DNA of 64,000 nt from Ahaetulla prasina (Eukaryota; Chordata; Lepidosauria; Squamata; Colubridae): assembly GCF_028640845.1 (NCBI RefSeq), contig NC_080546.1, forward strand, positions 31,951,020-32,015,019, given 5' to 3'. Shown piece by piece: positions 45,053 to 57,830 of the stretch; position 1 is the first letter of the stretch; each line of letters begins with the position of its first letter. The position numbers and the translations under genes are program-made. A model generated the notes under the pieces. The model saw only the letters and a program-made list of their open reading frames with translations. It did no database searches and was not told the DNA's origin.

Positions 45053-47292
45053 CTTAAATGCCGAATGTAAAATGGTCAATTTATCACTTAATGTATCAAT
45101 TTTTTCCAAGGCATTTTATGATTAATCTTTCCACCATGGTTCTTAACTGGAATACCAACCAAAATGCTAAGCAAAATTACAGTGGAAGAATGGAAACATA
45201 AAGCACAAATCCCATAAATGGGAACTTTATTAAACTAGCAAGATAAACTCAGAAATGTATAAATGGTCCATTAAATACATCCAGTTCATTTTTACATATA
45301 CTTTTATATAGAAATTTACTTACAGTTTCCAAACATGTAACATTTAAATTATTTTCTCTTTTTAAGATCACTACCATCAAAAGGTAATAAAAATCCACCA
45401 CCTGCTTTTGCAGATGAGTATAAAATGATGTAAGTAAAGCCAAAGGGACAGATTACTGCATTTTATCTATGGAGGAAGGAGAACTCAAGAACCTGCTAAA
45501 ATCTAAAGCAGTGATACCATTCAAAGATACCATTCATTTACCATAAGGAAGTTTGGCCAGCCATTCTACTGAAGTGGTGGCTTAACTATACACTTGATGG
45601 CATTTTGGCAAACAAGCTGGGGATAAAAAAAAATTCAGTCACAGAAAAACACAATATCATGAGGTGAAATTGTAAAATTATTCATTTCAATCGTTTGGTA
45701 TCTGGGCAAATTACGTAGGACTGATGTACATATAGAAGAAAGAATGAGAATGCTAAAAATGCTAAAAACATGGCTTGATAACTATCATTATTTGCCCAAA
45801 TATTAATATTATTATTTGTGTTTTCACAATATTTCATCAATGAATAAAATGGCAGCTGCTTAAATGAAGAGGCTGAGTAGCCACTTTCCCTATAAACCTC
45901 ACCGCCCAATATTTATTTGGAAAGAGACCAAGGAGAATGCAAAATATACATTAACAGGTTTTTCCTCATTCTCTGTATCTTAGTCTGACCTGGTGTTATT
46001 TCTCATGCAGTGAACTATTTCTCTAACACTAACATACTAACACGCACACACGCAAAGAAACACATACGCCCCTATAAGTGAAGTTTAAAAAGGAGTGTTA
46101 AAACCCACACTTGAAGCAAAAGAGCCTTTTGTCATACTTAAAAGAAAATTTGCACATTTCAAGCCTAGTTGTTTTTTAAAAGAAAGTGGCATCAGGAAAC
46201 GGAAGCCTTTTCCTAACTGGAGCAGCAATTCAAGTAAGTGGCAAAGTTAAAAATCAATGGAAACCAGAACTGATAGGAAAAGTGCTCTGCAAAAGGTTAC
46301 ATCCCTTGCAGCTTTCATGCTGCAGCATTTGTGATAGGTATCATAAATATGGCACTTATGTATACCTAAAGCTGGCAAGTCTGCACATGACTAAAACAAG
46401 CCAAACCAACCATAAACATTTTTCTAACTACTACTTGTGGTTTCTGAGAGCCATGGCTTCCAGCTAACCAACTAATTTCAACACCAGTCATTCCTTTTAG
46501 TATTCTATTTGTACATGCAAGGCAACTCTGCTACAGTCACGGAGAATAAAAATTCTGCCCAGCAGAGTTTTCCCTCCTTCTAAAAGACACACATACAACT
46601 GACGACATGCTGTATATTCTTTAGATGAAGTTACGGTCACACCCCTTCCAAAGCCAGCAGTGTTCAATTTTTATCATTTAGTAGGCCAGAAATTCCATGT
46701 GTCCAATTGCCAGCAATGGACTTTGCAATAGACACAATTATTCTTGAACTCAAGTGTTTAAAATGATCTATGTGTATTTTTCATACTTTTTGCAAAAAAA
46801 AAAAAAAAAGTTCAGGACTGCATTCTCAGAAAAGCAGTGACAATACAACAACTGGCCGTAATTCCTAATTCTGAATTCCCTGCCTTTAATTGCATGAAAG
46901 AATTTGTTAACACAATCTTCCCCAACTTTGCAATATGTTTTTGTTTTTTTTACATGTAATTAACTCTAGTTCATCTCATCTCAAGCCAGCTAACTTGGAG
47001 ATGAGGTCTTGTCTGGCAGAACACTAAGTGGAGGAAATCAGTTTTAGCATGCTAAATTCCTGAAGAGGTACTATCTCCCCAAGACAAGGGATCTTAGTTA
47101 CAGCTATTCCATCACAGTAGTTTTGAAATACATTCAATTCAGGCATCCCTCAGGATTCGCACAAGGTACCTTAGTTTCTATCAAATAACAAAATACAGCA
47201 TGACTGTTCAGAATCTTTCATAACAAAAATAGCACTGAGAAACCTGGTTTTCACATTCCGTATTGCCAAATGATAAAAAATGCTTCTATGTT
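45053..47292 (-). other. FHDC1: Downstream of FHDC1 stop; 3' UTR candidate region
   Basis: No recognised repeat or gene over most of this span, so part of it is probably the FHDC1 3' UTR. Candidate poly(A) hexamers on the minus strand are ATTAAA at 46885-46890, AATAAA at 45912-45917 and AATAAA at 45226-45231. These would give UTRs of about 0.4, 1.4 and 2.1 kb. The true site cannot be chosen from the sequence alone. Confidence 0.4.
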
Positions 47293-49266
47293 TTAGAAGT
47301 GATTGAATAGTTTCCCAATTGTAGTTTGACTCCCATCTTTGCATTTAAGGGATCCTGATTTTTCCATTATTTGTTCCCGCGGCGCAGGGTCTGCTTTAAC
47401 ACTAAGAAGGTCACTGCTGTCAGTATTTCTTTTCATAATTTTAGCACTGTTGGCTCTTTTCAGTGTGCCGCCACTGTTTTCCTTTGGGTTAGAATCATCA
47501 GAGGCGGCTGTTACTTTCATTCGAGGTAGTCTTTGAGACAAAGACCTTGTGAGGGGTGGAGCTCTGGAAGGGGGGGGCAAATCCACCTTTGCGCATTTTG
47601 ATGAAGAGGCCACTGTATTTCTTGCAAAACTCGGAACAGGAGCTGGTGCCTTGGGAGCTGTGACAGATGTGCTTTTGTTAGCATCCACAGGGCCCTGAGA
47701 TTTGTTCAAGGAGCGGCATATTTTTGTTTCTTCAGTTTTTGACTTGGGAACATATCTGACTGGTTTGCAGCTTGGCTTTTTGAAAGAGCCTTTATGCTGA
47801 AGCTGCTCCTTCTCAAAATGGCCACTGCTTGAATTTGACGTTCCATGCTGAAATTTGGGTTCTTCTACCGATATACTCTGCCGATACGGAGGTTTTGGCG
47901 CTGCATCTACAATACCCCGGACGGAGTTACGCCGTGACAGACGTGTTTCAGCTACAGCTGTGTCTCGAGATGCAGGCTTAGCCTCTGGTTTTTTGGGGCA
48001 ACTGGGAGATGCTGGTTTAGTGGACCTAGAAATGGGTACAACTTTTCTCATGCTTGCATTTTCTGATGAATTCAGAGTTCTCACAGGTCTGGGATGATTT
48101 GGAGAGGCAGTGCTGGATTTTGTGGTACCTGAAGTTTTTTCTTTCAAGGAATTTCTCTTTGGTCCTAATGTGTCTTTGCTCCTTACCGATTTCTCCTTTG
48201 GAAAACTAGACTTATTGCTGCAGTCAGATTTATCATTAGAAAAGATGGCATGATCACCAGTTTGCAGTTCATTCATATAGGAGGAGTTAGCACCATTTTT
48301 GTTATCTATTTTATTGCCACCTAGCTTTGAACTGTTTTCTTCTGAGAGATCAAGTGTCAATGAACATTCAGAATCTGATTCAAAGAAAACTGGTCCTTGA
48401 GTTTTAGTTCCTGAAATGCTACCATCTGAAGAGATGGGGCTATCGTTATCAGGTTCCAGAGCTTCATTAACGTAACTCATCATTTTGGCAGAATGTTCAA
48501 TTTTATAATGAGTCTTTTCTCTATTGGAAGGATTTCCTGTAATGCCAGGAGAATGTAATGGACTATCCTGAGCATCTAAGCCTTGCATTCCAGCCACAAA
48601 ATGAACTGGAGATGAATCCTCTACATCACTGGTTTCATGAGAGTCGAAATTATGCAGTCTTGGAATATGTTCATGTTCTTCCATAGATAGGTCCCAAGGA
48701 ACTGCATCACTGGATTCCACACAAGGCACATCGAACCTATACTTGTCATTATTTGACCTCTCTTGATTGCTATAGAGGTTATCATGGGAAGTATCTTCCA
48801 CATGTTGAGCCTGAGATGGGAAAAACTGGTAACTGTAGCCCTTGTTTTTGGAACCTTGGTCTAAGTGCAAATGGGTGAAACTGACATCCACAGGCACCTT
48901 ATTTTCTGACCATGCTACATTTGGTCTTGTTGGACAAGGATGTTCATGAGGAAGATTGTTAAACTTATTTGGATCTTCTCCTTTTGAGGTACCCAGGAAA
49001 GTAAAGAGTTCTCGTTCTGCAGTCACGCCCAAGGAATGTCGAGAGCGTCTTGTGCTGGTATTTCTGTAAGAAGGACTTTGGGGTCTTTGTTGCAAAAAGG
49101 GTAAAAACTCTTCGAGTCCTCGCTTGGCTAGTGTACCAACATCATTTTCACTACTGCTTCTGCCAAAAGCACTGATATCCGCAGCAACCCATGACCGGCG
49201 TTTGTCCTCCAGCTCTTTAAGTCGCTGTAGCTGCTGAAGTTGTTGAGCCTCTCTTTCTTTGTTTTC
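47293..49266 (-). CDS. FHDC1: FHDC1 terminal coding exon (C-terminal half)
   Basis: A single 1974-nt exon encodes the last 657 residues and a TAA stop. The acceptor is TTTTCTGAACAG at 49267-49278, phase 0, joining directly to the exon at 52087. The first residues (ENKEREAQ, then LQRLKELEDKRRSW) finish the coiled end of the FH2 domain. Known FHDC1 landmarks follow: FGRSSSENDV near residue 40, RRSRHSLG near 75, a Ser/Glu-rich middle, SSENASMRKV near 410, SFKKPSCKPVR near 480, VPSFARNTVASSS near 545 and a basic tail ending TTIGKLFNHF. In mammals this half binds microtubules and targets FHDC1 to microtubules and Golgi membranes. The order of landmarks matches human FHDC1 as I remember it, and the middle is more divergent. 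Long opposite-strand frames inside this exon are shadows. Confidence 0.93.
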   Translation of the reverse strand, partial: ENKEREAQQLQQLQRLKELEDKRRSWVAADISAFGRSSSENDVGTLAKRGLEEFLPFLQQRPQSPSYRNTSTRRSRHSLGVTAERELFTFLGTSKGEDPNKFNNLPHEHPCPTRPNVAWSENKVPVDVSFTHLHLDQGSKNKGYSYQFFPSQAQHVEDTSHDNLYSNQERSNNDKYRFDVPCVESSDAVPWDLSMEEHEHIPRLHNFDSHETSDVEDSSPVHFVAGMQGLDAQDSPLHSPGITGNPSNREKTHYKIEHSAKMMSYVNEALEPDNDSPISSDGSISGTKTQGPVFFESDSECSLTLDLSEENSSKLGGNKIDNKNGANSSYMNELQTGDHAIFSNDKSDCSNKSSFPKEKSVRSKDTLGPKRNSLKEKTSGTTKSSTASPNHPRPVRTLNSSENASMRKVVPISRSTKPASPSCPKKPEAKPASRDTAVAETRLSRRNSVRGIVDAAPKPPYRQSISVEEPKFQHGTSNSSSGHFEKEQLQHKGSFKKPSCKPVRYVPKSKTEETKICRSLNKSQGPVDANKSTSVTAPKAPAPVPSFARNTVASSSKCAKVDLPPPSRAPPLTRSLSQRLPRMKVTAASDDSNPKENSGGTLKRANSAKIMKRNTDSSDLLSVKADPAPREQIMEKSGSLKCKDGSQTTIGKLFNHF

Positions 49267-50317
49267 CTGTTCAGAAAACACATATTTATAATCATGGAAT
49301 TAATTATTTATTTACATTAAATTTTCCCTTATGGTCATCCTCCTTACCTGTACCCCACCTTTATCCTTGATTTTTTAAAAACAAAGTAGCACTGTAATAA
49401 TTTTCTGCCAGAATATGAAATGGAATAATAAATGTTTTGTGGATGTCTCATTGCAAGTACGTAAGCCTAATTGCAAGTGGGTAATTATTATATGCTCTTC
49501 CAATTTTATTCCATTATGCTCAAACATTCTTTAAACATTCAACTCAGTCATAATATTGTCCAGAATTCTAAAGTTGTCATTTAATATATTAGGAAAACAT
49601 AAGCAAACCAGTCAAAGCAAACAGTAAAATTTATGTCCAAATTTGAATATGTTTTCTATGACTGTAAACACATTTTAAGTACAAGGTAGGATAATAATGC
49701 TTCAGTATGCTTCAGTATACTTAGCATTGTTTCCATATTGTTTTCTTTTATAAAATAAAATTATAATTTAAACAAATCTGAAGGAACAAAGAGCTCAAAG
49801 GTGAGTGTGATACTGCTCTGGAGGTCAAGAATAAACAAATGGCGTTCAGCGGGAACTATGCCCAGCCACAAGACAAACTTTTTTACCAAACACATTTCTA
49901 TAAATTCTAGAATGTTCCAATACCTGCCCAGGTATTGGCAAGTGGTTAGGTATGATCAGCAATACATATAAATTCCCAGTAATACATTTAAATGCTTTGC
50001 CATTCAAGCAATGCTTCTGAACTTACATCTCAGTGACTGGAGGTCATGGAAATTTAGATGGGGGAAAACAAGCTCAAGTTCAACCCTAGCAAAACTGAAT
50101 GAATGATGATTTTAGAACCACCTGGATGTAAAGAATTTCTAATTTTGATTCTGGATGGGATTATATGCCCCAAACAGAAACAAAGTGCAATCTGGGGGTT
50201 TCCTTAAAAAATGGCTCCTGATTGAAGAACAGGCTATAGCTGTAGTTGTGAAAACCTTTGCACACATTTCTCTTGTATGCCAGTTGTGCCCATTCCTGGG
50301 CCACAAGGTCTTACTTT
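49267..50317 (-). other. FHDC1: FHDC1 last intron, proximal part
   Basis: Start of the 2.8-kb last intron (49267-52086). Beyond the acceptor at 49267-49278 nothing else is recognised until the SINE at 50318. Confidence 0.6.
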
Positions 50318-50575
50318 TTTTTGTTTTGTTTACATTTATATCCCGCCCTTCTCTGAAGACTCAGGGCGGCTTACAGTGTGTAAGGCAATAGTCTCATTCT
50401 ATTTGTATATTTACAAAGTCAACTTATTGCCCCCCCAACAATCTGGGTCCTCATTTTACCTACCTTATAAAGGATGGAAGGCTGAGTCAACCTTGGACCT
50501 GGTGGGACTAGAACCTGCAGTAATTGCAGGCAGCTGTGTTTTAATAACGGTGTGGCCTGAGCCACACCGTTGGCT
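50318..50575 (-). mobile_element. tRNA-derived SINE, antisense, in FHDC1 intron
   Basis: Closely parallels 5868-6135: ATTTATATCCCGCCCTTCTC at the tail side, CAACAATCTGGGTCCTCATT in the body and CCTGAGCCACA at the head. Because FHDC1 is on the minus strand, this SINE is in sense with the transcript. Confidence 0.75.
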
Positions 50576-50678
50576 TACTCAAGTCAACGTGTCCATAGAG
50601 CAACAGAGATGATTAGGGAACTGGAGGCTAAACATATGAAGAATGGTTGCTGGAATTGGGTATATCTAGTTTAATGAA

Positions 50679-51028
50679 GGGGACGCGGTGGCTCAGGGGC
50701 TAGGAGCTTGTCGATCGAAAGGTCGGCAGCTTGGCGGTTCGAATCCCTAGTGCTCCCGTGTAACTGGGTAAGCTTCTGTTACTTGTCCCAGCTTCTGCCA
50801 ACCTAGCAGTTTCCAAAGCACGTAAAAATGCAAGTAGAAGAATAGGGACCACCTTTGGTGGGAAGGTAACAACGTTCTGTGCACCTTTGGTGTTGAGTCA
50901 TGCTGGCCACATGACTACAGAGACGTCTTCGGACAGCACTGACTCTTTGGCTTTGAAACAGAGATGAGCACCGCCCCCTAGAGTCGGCAACAACTAGCAT
51001 GTATGTGCGAGGGGAACCCTTACCTTTT
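50679..51028 (+). mobile_element. Sauria-type SINE with Bov-B-like tail
   Basis: A tRNA head (GCGGTGGCTCAGGGGCTAGG) with a B box GGTTCGAATCC, the middle phrase GCTGGCCACATGACTACAGA, and a tail GCATGTATGTGCGAGGGGAAC then CCTTACCTTTTT, matching Bov-B LINE 3' ends. The exact 12-bp TSD TAGTTTAATGAA is at 50667-50678 and 51029-51040. The element is full-length and supports the squamate call. Confidence 0.88.
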
Positions 51029-51040
51029 TAGTTTAATGAA

Positions 51041-51232
51041 AAGAAGGACTAGGGGTGACATGTTAGAAGTGTTTCGATATCTCAGGGCTGCCACAAAGAA
51101 GACGAAGTCAAGCCATTCTCCAAAGTATCTGAGGACAGGACAAGAAGCAATGGATGGAAACTAATTCTAGTCTATTCTATTCTTATTATACTCTACTCTA
51201 TTTTCTACTTTCTACTCTATAATATTCCATGA
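51041..51232 (+). mobile_element. LINE fragment with pentanucleotide-like tail
   Basis: The phrase GACTAGGGGTGACATGTTAG, then TATCTCAGGGCTGCCACAAAG and GACAGGACAAGAAGCAATGG, is the end of a CR1/L3-type ORF. It runs into degenerate CTATTCTATTCTTATTATAC repeats. Confidence 0.5.
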
Positions 51233-52086
51233 CCTGCTGGTTATCATATACTTCCAGCATGTGTTTGAAGGTGTTAATTGTGACTTACAATGCCTTTCTC
51301 CAATTACTTCTGCCTGCCTGATAAGATTTGATAGGGTTGGCATGCTCCAGGTCCCGTCATGTAAGAGTCCCATCTTGCCTTGTTTACTGCTGCATGTACT
51401 GTAAGGTACAGCTTCACCCAAGACATCCAGATGGCCACAATCTTACTTGCCTTTTGGAAATCCATGAATCCCTGGTTTTCTTCCAGGAACTAGGTAGGGA
51501 ATTTTTGTGATTGAATAACAAAATAACAGAGCTGGAAGTGACTTTGGAGGAAACCCTACCCCATTTCAGCCAAAGGTTGTCTTGGGCTTTTTTTCTCACT
51601 CCTTTGGATGGATGAAATTGCCTCATGTGCAATATGTTGTTGTTGTTGTTTTTAAAAAAAGATGCTGTTTTTAATCTGTGTATGGTTTTTATGATTGGGT
51701 GGTGATATAAATTAATAAATGAATGAATAAAGGGTGATACTAGTTTATAAAATACACATTATTCCCATGCATCTGAGGGGTTTTGTCAGGAACCATAATC
51801 ATAGCCGCATATATTTGTATGGACATATATGTATTATGTACTCCCTAGAAGTTTACGATCTTGAGTTTTGCAGAAATAGCTCTTTCAGGAATTTGGCAAG
51901 GGTAAGAAGTACAAATCAGGGTAGGGCAGGCAAACACGGGTGAGAGAACAGAGAACATGGCTCCTTGGTAGCCCCAAAGGGTGTCATGCATTATTTGACT
52001 CAAAGGATCACCTGAGATCACCAAGTAATAAAGCAGCATGATCACTTAAGGCCAATAGGTATTTCTGAGTTTGGAGTTGTTATTAC
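51233..52086. other. FHDC1 last intron, distal part
   Basis: No recognised repeat or exon. The 5' splice site of the intron is at 52086-52085 (minus-strand GTAATA). Confidence 0.55.
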
Positions 52087-52251
52087 CTTAACAGCTTTGT
52101 TGAATCTTAAACAAAAATCTCGAAAGATCTGAAAGCATTCTTCCAGTTTCATAGTTTCTTTGTCTTCGCACAAAAAGTCTATAAGGGCATGTGCTTCTTT
52201 CATCAGCTCTCGTTTCCAATGGTCGAGTTCTTTTAATTCTTTAATAGCAAA
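52087..52251 (-). CDS. FHDC1: FHDC1 exon, end of FH2 domain
   Basis: 165 nt, 55 codons, phase 0 at both ends. Acceptor TTTATTTAAAG on the right, donor AAG|GTAATA on the left. The peptide starts FAIKELKELDHWKREL and has EECFQIFRDFCLRFNKAVK, with CEDKETMKLEEC in between. This is the C-terminal helical part (knob/coiled segment) of the FH2 fold. In FH2 proteins this region helps form the ring-shaped dimer on actin barbed ends. Confidence 0.95.
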
Positions 52252-54766
52252 CTTTAAATAAAAGCAAAATACATCAATTAATGATTATTTCATACGTGCT
52301 ATGCATGCAGTTGCTAATTTCAGAACCAGTGAAATCCAGAGTGTCATCTGTAGCAAGAGACTATAGACTATAGCATTGGCACAACAGTTGCTGTGGTCAT
52401 CTTGGTCTACATATAACTTTTTACCCTTCCAGTCAAACAGGTTTGGCAGGTTGTGTTTTAAGTATGGCACAAACCTGTGATACAAGTTTGTACAAAACAG
52501 TAGTAGAACGAGTGGGCACTTCATGGGCAATAATATCACTATGCCACCAGTATTCAACATTCAGAAATTAATCAAACATATTATACCTCTCTTCACAAAG
52601 CACAGATCCCCAAAGAACTGCCTTCCCCTTTCCCTTAGTTCAGTGAAATGATAAAGGGGGAAAAACCCAAAACACCGAAATAAGCAATAAACCTGTGAAA
52701 TAAGCAATAAATATATTGTATCTTCCCATATAAATAATTTTAATTATTAATTGAAAGCACTAGTATTCCGTTAGAGAATATTTCTCTATGAAAGGAATGG
52801 AATATAACACATTCTCATTATTTTCCTGGCAAATATTTCACTTTATCTACAACAACACAGAAGATATCCAACTATGAAATCTCATCTGAAATTATCCCTG
52901 AGGATATAAACAGACAATATCCTCCTCTACCTATCAAGAGCTTCAGCATCTGTTCTTGTGATTAATAGAGCCCTTTGGAATACTGAGTTTCAAACTCAGA
53001 TCCAATTTAACAGACAACCATTAACAGATATTTGATCAAGGTAAGATGCTGCAATCATGAATTTTTCCAATTCCTTTTCTTTTTTTCTTTTTAAAAAACA
53101 TGCAATAGAAACAAAGGATGTCAGAGCTTCCATTCATTCCCTTAAAGAGCATTTAAAAAAAGGGAGGGAGCTGTCAGTGCCTGACATATATTAAGCTTTA
53201 TTTTCCTGATGACTTTGCTTATAAAATGAAAGGGAAATCCTGAAGGTCAAAGGCATGGAGATATATAAATGCTGTTCTAAGAAAGGTAGATTATCTTAAA
53301 GTCATCAGTTATCCAAAAAGGGGAGGGAGAAGCTATTTCACTCATCAAAGCAGTTATGAAGATAACCTAAAGAAAGAGTATGAAAATTGGCTCCACCTTC
53401 CTTATTAGGTAGGTTGTTTATGAGTCACAATGAGAGTAGACTTTTAAATCAAGTTATTCATTCAGCATTTTTAGGAAACATTATATTAGATGCATTTTTA
53501 AAATAAGGGGGACCCAAACCTGGAATTAGTCTAATTTAATATGAAAATTATATATTTGTTGCCTCAAATTTTAGGCTTCAGTATTAGCATTTTAAAAGGT
53601 AGTATTAGCACCTTTAATATGGTAGTCTAGGCCTCTTTTTAACATCAGGAAAACATGCATTTTTCTTGTAGGTCAAGACTATTTATTTTTGTATGCAAAA
53701 ACTTGTCTTCTCAGTATTAAACAATAGTGTATTCTGAAAGTCCTTGAATACACTTGCAAATTTTAAAAAAGATACAAAGTCGGCTGGAAAAGAATAATGT
53801 AACCCATAAATTTGCTGTGGAATGTTATCTAGAATCAACATTTCCTATTGTTCAAGTCTCACATGTAATCAATCTCTTTTATTCTTTGATCATTTGCTTT
53901 CTGACATACTGTATTACATATAATATACAGTATGCTTCATTACTTTCTCTACTTTATAAAGAGACTTGATGCCCTTTGCTTTGCCTGAATCACTTAGTGA
54001 TTCACACTTTTGCTTTGCAAAGGTAAAAGTTTCTTCAATTCAAAGATCAAATTCTTATCAGCTACACGTCAAACTCAGGATGCCAACAGAAGATTAACAA
54101 GGACATTAGGAAAGCTTAAACATTTCTCAATACTGAATAGGAGATACAAAATCATTTGTAATAGTAACTATTACCAATGAAGTACAGGAGTATGTAATGA
54201 CAGTTGGCAGCTGTCATCAATGTAAACTATAATACCCAATATTCAAGGGCTAAACCATAAATTGTCAGTTTGGATAGGTTTGACTCTTATGTATCTTTTC
54301 TGTGCTTTATATAATTACATCTGTTGTTTACAATGTTCAGATATAGATGATAATGCCTACTTAAAGCTTTTGTCTTAAGATCTCATGTATCTAGTGATAT
54401 TACAGTCTTGTGATATTATACTTGGGGATCCAATTTTGTGACCATTTTTACTGCAGTTAAGTGAATCCAGCTTTCCCAATTGACTGCTTGTTGGAAAGGG
54501 AAGCAGGGAAGGTTGCAAACCGTTAAGTTGATAAAATCAAACTTCACTCTAAATAATTTCAATAATTTATCCACTCTATAAGTATTGTCAACTTTTTAAA
54601 ATTTTACTTTCTCATATAATTTAGAATACCTTCCGAATCTTTACTTAATGTATATTTAATGTGTTAAATATACATTAACTAACTAACTAACACAATGTAA
54701 ACACTACCCAAGATGTGAATATAGCCCTCGTATTGGACCTACATAACAACGAGTGTTTCAATTAAC
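52252..54766. other. FHDC1 intron, no recognised repeat
   Basis: AT-rich intron sequence with a T-rich stretch at about 53077-53097. No supported exon. A degraded mariner-MITE-like phrase appears at about 54440-54530. Confidence 0.5.
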
Positions 54767-55075
54767 TAGAGGTGATCTTCGACTTATGACCATTCATGAA
54801 TGACAATTCAAATAATGGCAACCTCAAAAAAGTTAGTTATGACCTGTTCTCAGGTCATACAACTGTTGCATAACCCCCATAGTCACAATTTGAGTGCTTA
54901 GCAACTGGCTCACATTTATGATGATTGCAACATCTTGTGGGCATGTGATCATAATTTTGCAACCTTCTTTGAGTCCCTTTGCCAAGAAGCAAAGTCAATT
55001 GGGAAAGCTGGATTCACTTAACAACTACAGTAAAATGGTCATAAAATTATGTCCCTAACTATAGTATCACTAGAT
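54767..55075 (+). mobile_element. Mariner-type MITE copy 7, worn
   Basis: GAGGTGATCTTCGACTTATG at the left, family phrases GCTTAGCAACTGGCTCACAT and GGATTCACTTAACAACTAC in the body. The right terminus is lost. In the FHDC1 intron between the exons at 52087 and 56190. Confidence 0.5.
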
Positions 55076-56189
55076 AACATGGAATCTTAATAAGACAAAG
55101 GCTCTAAGTAGGTATTGCCTTACATATTGAACAACAATTGCAATTATATGAAGGACAGAAAAGACACATAAGAGTCAAACCTATCCAATGTAAAAGCTAA
55201 TAGTTTTAGTAGCTATTACTCATAAAGCAGCAAAACAAAGCATTCATAAAAATGCTATTCATAAAAAGTTATAGACTAAAATTGGTGCTTCATTCTCCTA
55301 GAAGTAAATTAATTCTTTATTTCAGAAAGCCTCACTTTATAAAACTAATCTGAGAAGCATGGTGTCAATTGTAAAAATACTTGAGCTTATAAAATCCAGT
55401 ATGACATCAGACTGATTAGAGTATACTAATGAATATTAGAAAAACTTCTTATCTGACACACATTAGGGTAGCATTACTCTAATTACTAATTTACAAAACC
55501 AATAAGACACTAATTCCTGTTGTTCAACTATTCTGTCCTTTCTATAGAAATAATGAATAAAATACTAAACAGACATTTAAAAACCAGGATGTTTAAAATA
55601 GTCTATAATGGAAGAACTTCTAACAAATAAAATCTGAGATTGTAGGAAAGAATGCTTTGATCCATAGTATAAAGGCAAATGGATAGGTTCAATTGCCTTA
55701 AGCATTATACTACTTGGCTTTCATCAAATTGAAACAGTGGTGCAATTAAACGTTTCTACTGAGTTTCAGACTACATCAGCTCAAAGTTACTGAAAAAAAC
55801 AACAACCGTCAGCTTCCATACTGAAGTGGTAATATTTGTTAAGAAAAGAAGCCTTTTTAAAGCATTATTTTTTCCGCAAGCAGAGGAAAGTGGGTGGGCA
55901 GGAAATACCATTGATCAACCAGTTAGCACTGCTTAAATAATAGGCACTTGACACAACCATTTCACACAAATTAAGAAAGCATACCCTTGCAGGACAACAA
56001 AAGAATTAAGTCGCTTTGACTGTGAAACCTTTTAAAATGCCTACAGAATTTTAGCAAGATTATCACTGAAAAGGGTTTTTAAGAGAAACAAGGGGTTTAT
56101 TATCTGTTAAGCACACCAACTGAATTTAAATTATGCAACTCAGTATATACGTGTATAAAGAACAGACATATCAACCATCTGTGACAAAC
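55076..56189. other. FHDC1 intron, no recognised feature
   Basis: No repeat or exon recognised. The donor for the exon at 56190 is at 56189-56188. Confidence 0.5.
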
Positions 56190-56307
56190 CTGAAGGAATC
56201 CTTCCATCTGCCGAAAGAGTTCTGTGTCCCGGCGAATACTATCCTTTAAAGATTTTGTCTTTGATGACAGGGACTGAAGTTCAGTTTCAATATTTTCTAG
56301 GGATATC
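56190..56307 (-). CDS. FHDC1: FHDC1 exon, FH2 domain
   Basis: 118 nt: one base completing a split Arg codon plus 39 codons. Acceptor TTTTTCTGCAG, donor CTTCAG|GTTTGT. The peptide runs RISLENIETELQSLSSKTKS then RRDTELFRQMEGFLQ. It is heptad-rich, as expected for the long helix of the FH2 core, and continues directly into FAIKELKE of the next exon. Confidence 0.95.
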
Positions 56308-56849
56308 CTGCAGAAAAACAGTAATTTCAATCTACTTTGGAAAATAGCATTTCCCCATTGAAATGTGAACCACTTAAAACATACTATTTGCTAATAAAAC
56401 ACATTAGTGAACAGACAGAATCTAATTAAGCAAATCATCAGTCAACATTAAGTTGCACCATGACGTTCACAGCACAAGTCAACAAGTCAATGTATTTGCA
56501 TTAATGTAATAGGAGTGTTACAATTCTTAAGTGGAAGGATATAGTGATGGCAAGCTGTTAAATAATATGATTGTTACAATAAACCTAACTTTAATCAGTC
56601 CATTCAATTGGTTTACAAGTATAACCCAGTAAGCTTTGTAAGTTAACTGGCACAAAAAGCTCCCTTAAAAATTGCTGCATTCAACTTCCAAACAGGAAAA
56701 CTGCACATATCATTCTTTTTGCTGTGAAAATGAAAACAGAGTCTATAGTAAATATTTTTTAGAACTCAAATTTTCATGCCCAAACTCTGCATACCAATTT
56801 AAATGCTCTGTGAAGAAAATAACCCAATGTTTACAGTTTTCTTACTTAC
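56308..56849. other. FHDC1 intron
   Basis: 542 bp with nothing recognised besides the splice sites. Confidence 0.6.
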
Positions 56850-56920
56850 CTTGCTGCCTCATGAACATGGTGCAATTTTTCTGAAAAGGTTAGAAGAACT
56901 TTATCTTTCTTTTGGGCTTC
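56850..56920 (-). CDS. FHDC1: FHDC1 exon, FH2 domain
   Basis: 71 nt: 23 codons plus two bases (AG) of a split Arg codon. Acceptor TCTATTTCAG, donor AAG|GTAAGT. The peptide is EAQKKDKVLLTFSEKLHHVH then EAA. The motif EAQKKD...FSEKLHHV is a good FHDC1 identifier. Confidence 0.95.
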
Positions 56921-57187
56921 CTGAAATAGACAAACCCCCCAATAACATTTCATTTCATTCAACAGCAATCAATGTGGATGTTTCGCCACAGCAGTTAAGA
57001 GGTTTCCTGCTTTAAACCTGTGGACTGTATTTTTCAAAACCTCATTTAAGACAACTGATAGGTTTGATCTTAATTGTGGACATTTTTAGAAAGGCTGAGT
57101 ATAGTCTACCACTGAATACAATCATTTTGCAATAGGAAAGACCATTAGGTAAAGGTCACATACTAATGCCTTTTCTGAAAACGAAAA

Positions 57188-57556
57188 CAGGTAATTCTGT
57201 ATTTGGACTTACGACCACAATTAAGCCCAAAATTTCTGTTGCTAAGACAGTTGTTAAGTGAATTTTGCCCCATTTTAAGACCTTTCTTACAACAGTTGTT
57301 AAATGAATCACTGCAGTTGTTACTGCACCTGGCTTTCCCATTGACTTTGCTTATCAGAAGGTTGCAAAAGATGATCACGTGATGCCCAAACACTACGACC
57401 ATCATAAATATGAGTTAGTTGCCAAACATCTGAATTCTGATTGCGTGACTATGAGATTGCTGCAATGGTTGTTAAGTATGAAAAATGTCATAAGTCACTT
57501 TTTTCAGCGCCATTGTAATTTCACTAAATGAACTATTGTAAATTGAAGACTGTCTG
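57188..57556 (+). mobile_element. Mariner-type MITE copy 8, in FHDC1 intron
   Basis: Left end CAGGTAATTCTGTATTTGG, right end AATTGAAGACTGTCTG followed by TA. Family phrases TCACTGCAGTTGTTACTGC and AAGATGATCACGTGATG are present. It lies in the 910-bp intron between the exons at 56850 and 57831. Confidence 0.65.
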
Positions 57557-57830
57557 TACAACATTTCCTGCTTAATCTCTTTATTGTCCTCCCTCTGGAT
57601 ATTTCAAATTAGTTGTTAAACCAGTGTGCAGGGAAATAGTAACAAAATCACTAAAATGAATACTGAATTTTAGATTCTCAGGAGCATATAGCAAACTGAG
57701 CAAGGATTAGGAAAAACAACTTGTTTCTCGATTCTGCAGCCCCTGTCTGTACCATAATATCCGATCGATTACCTATTCCTTCTGCTTAGTTGTCTATAGT
57801 TTGTTATCTCAGAAACGGCAATTTACATAC

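Noticed and set aside
47339..48097. Opposite-strand frames inside the FHDC1 terminal exon
   Set aside because: Shadows of a strongly supported coding exon; no independent evidence.
50679..50760. Possible tRNA gene
   Set aside because: Part of a full-length Sauria-type SINE with a 12-bp TSD.
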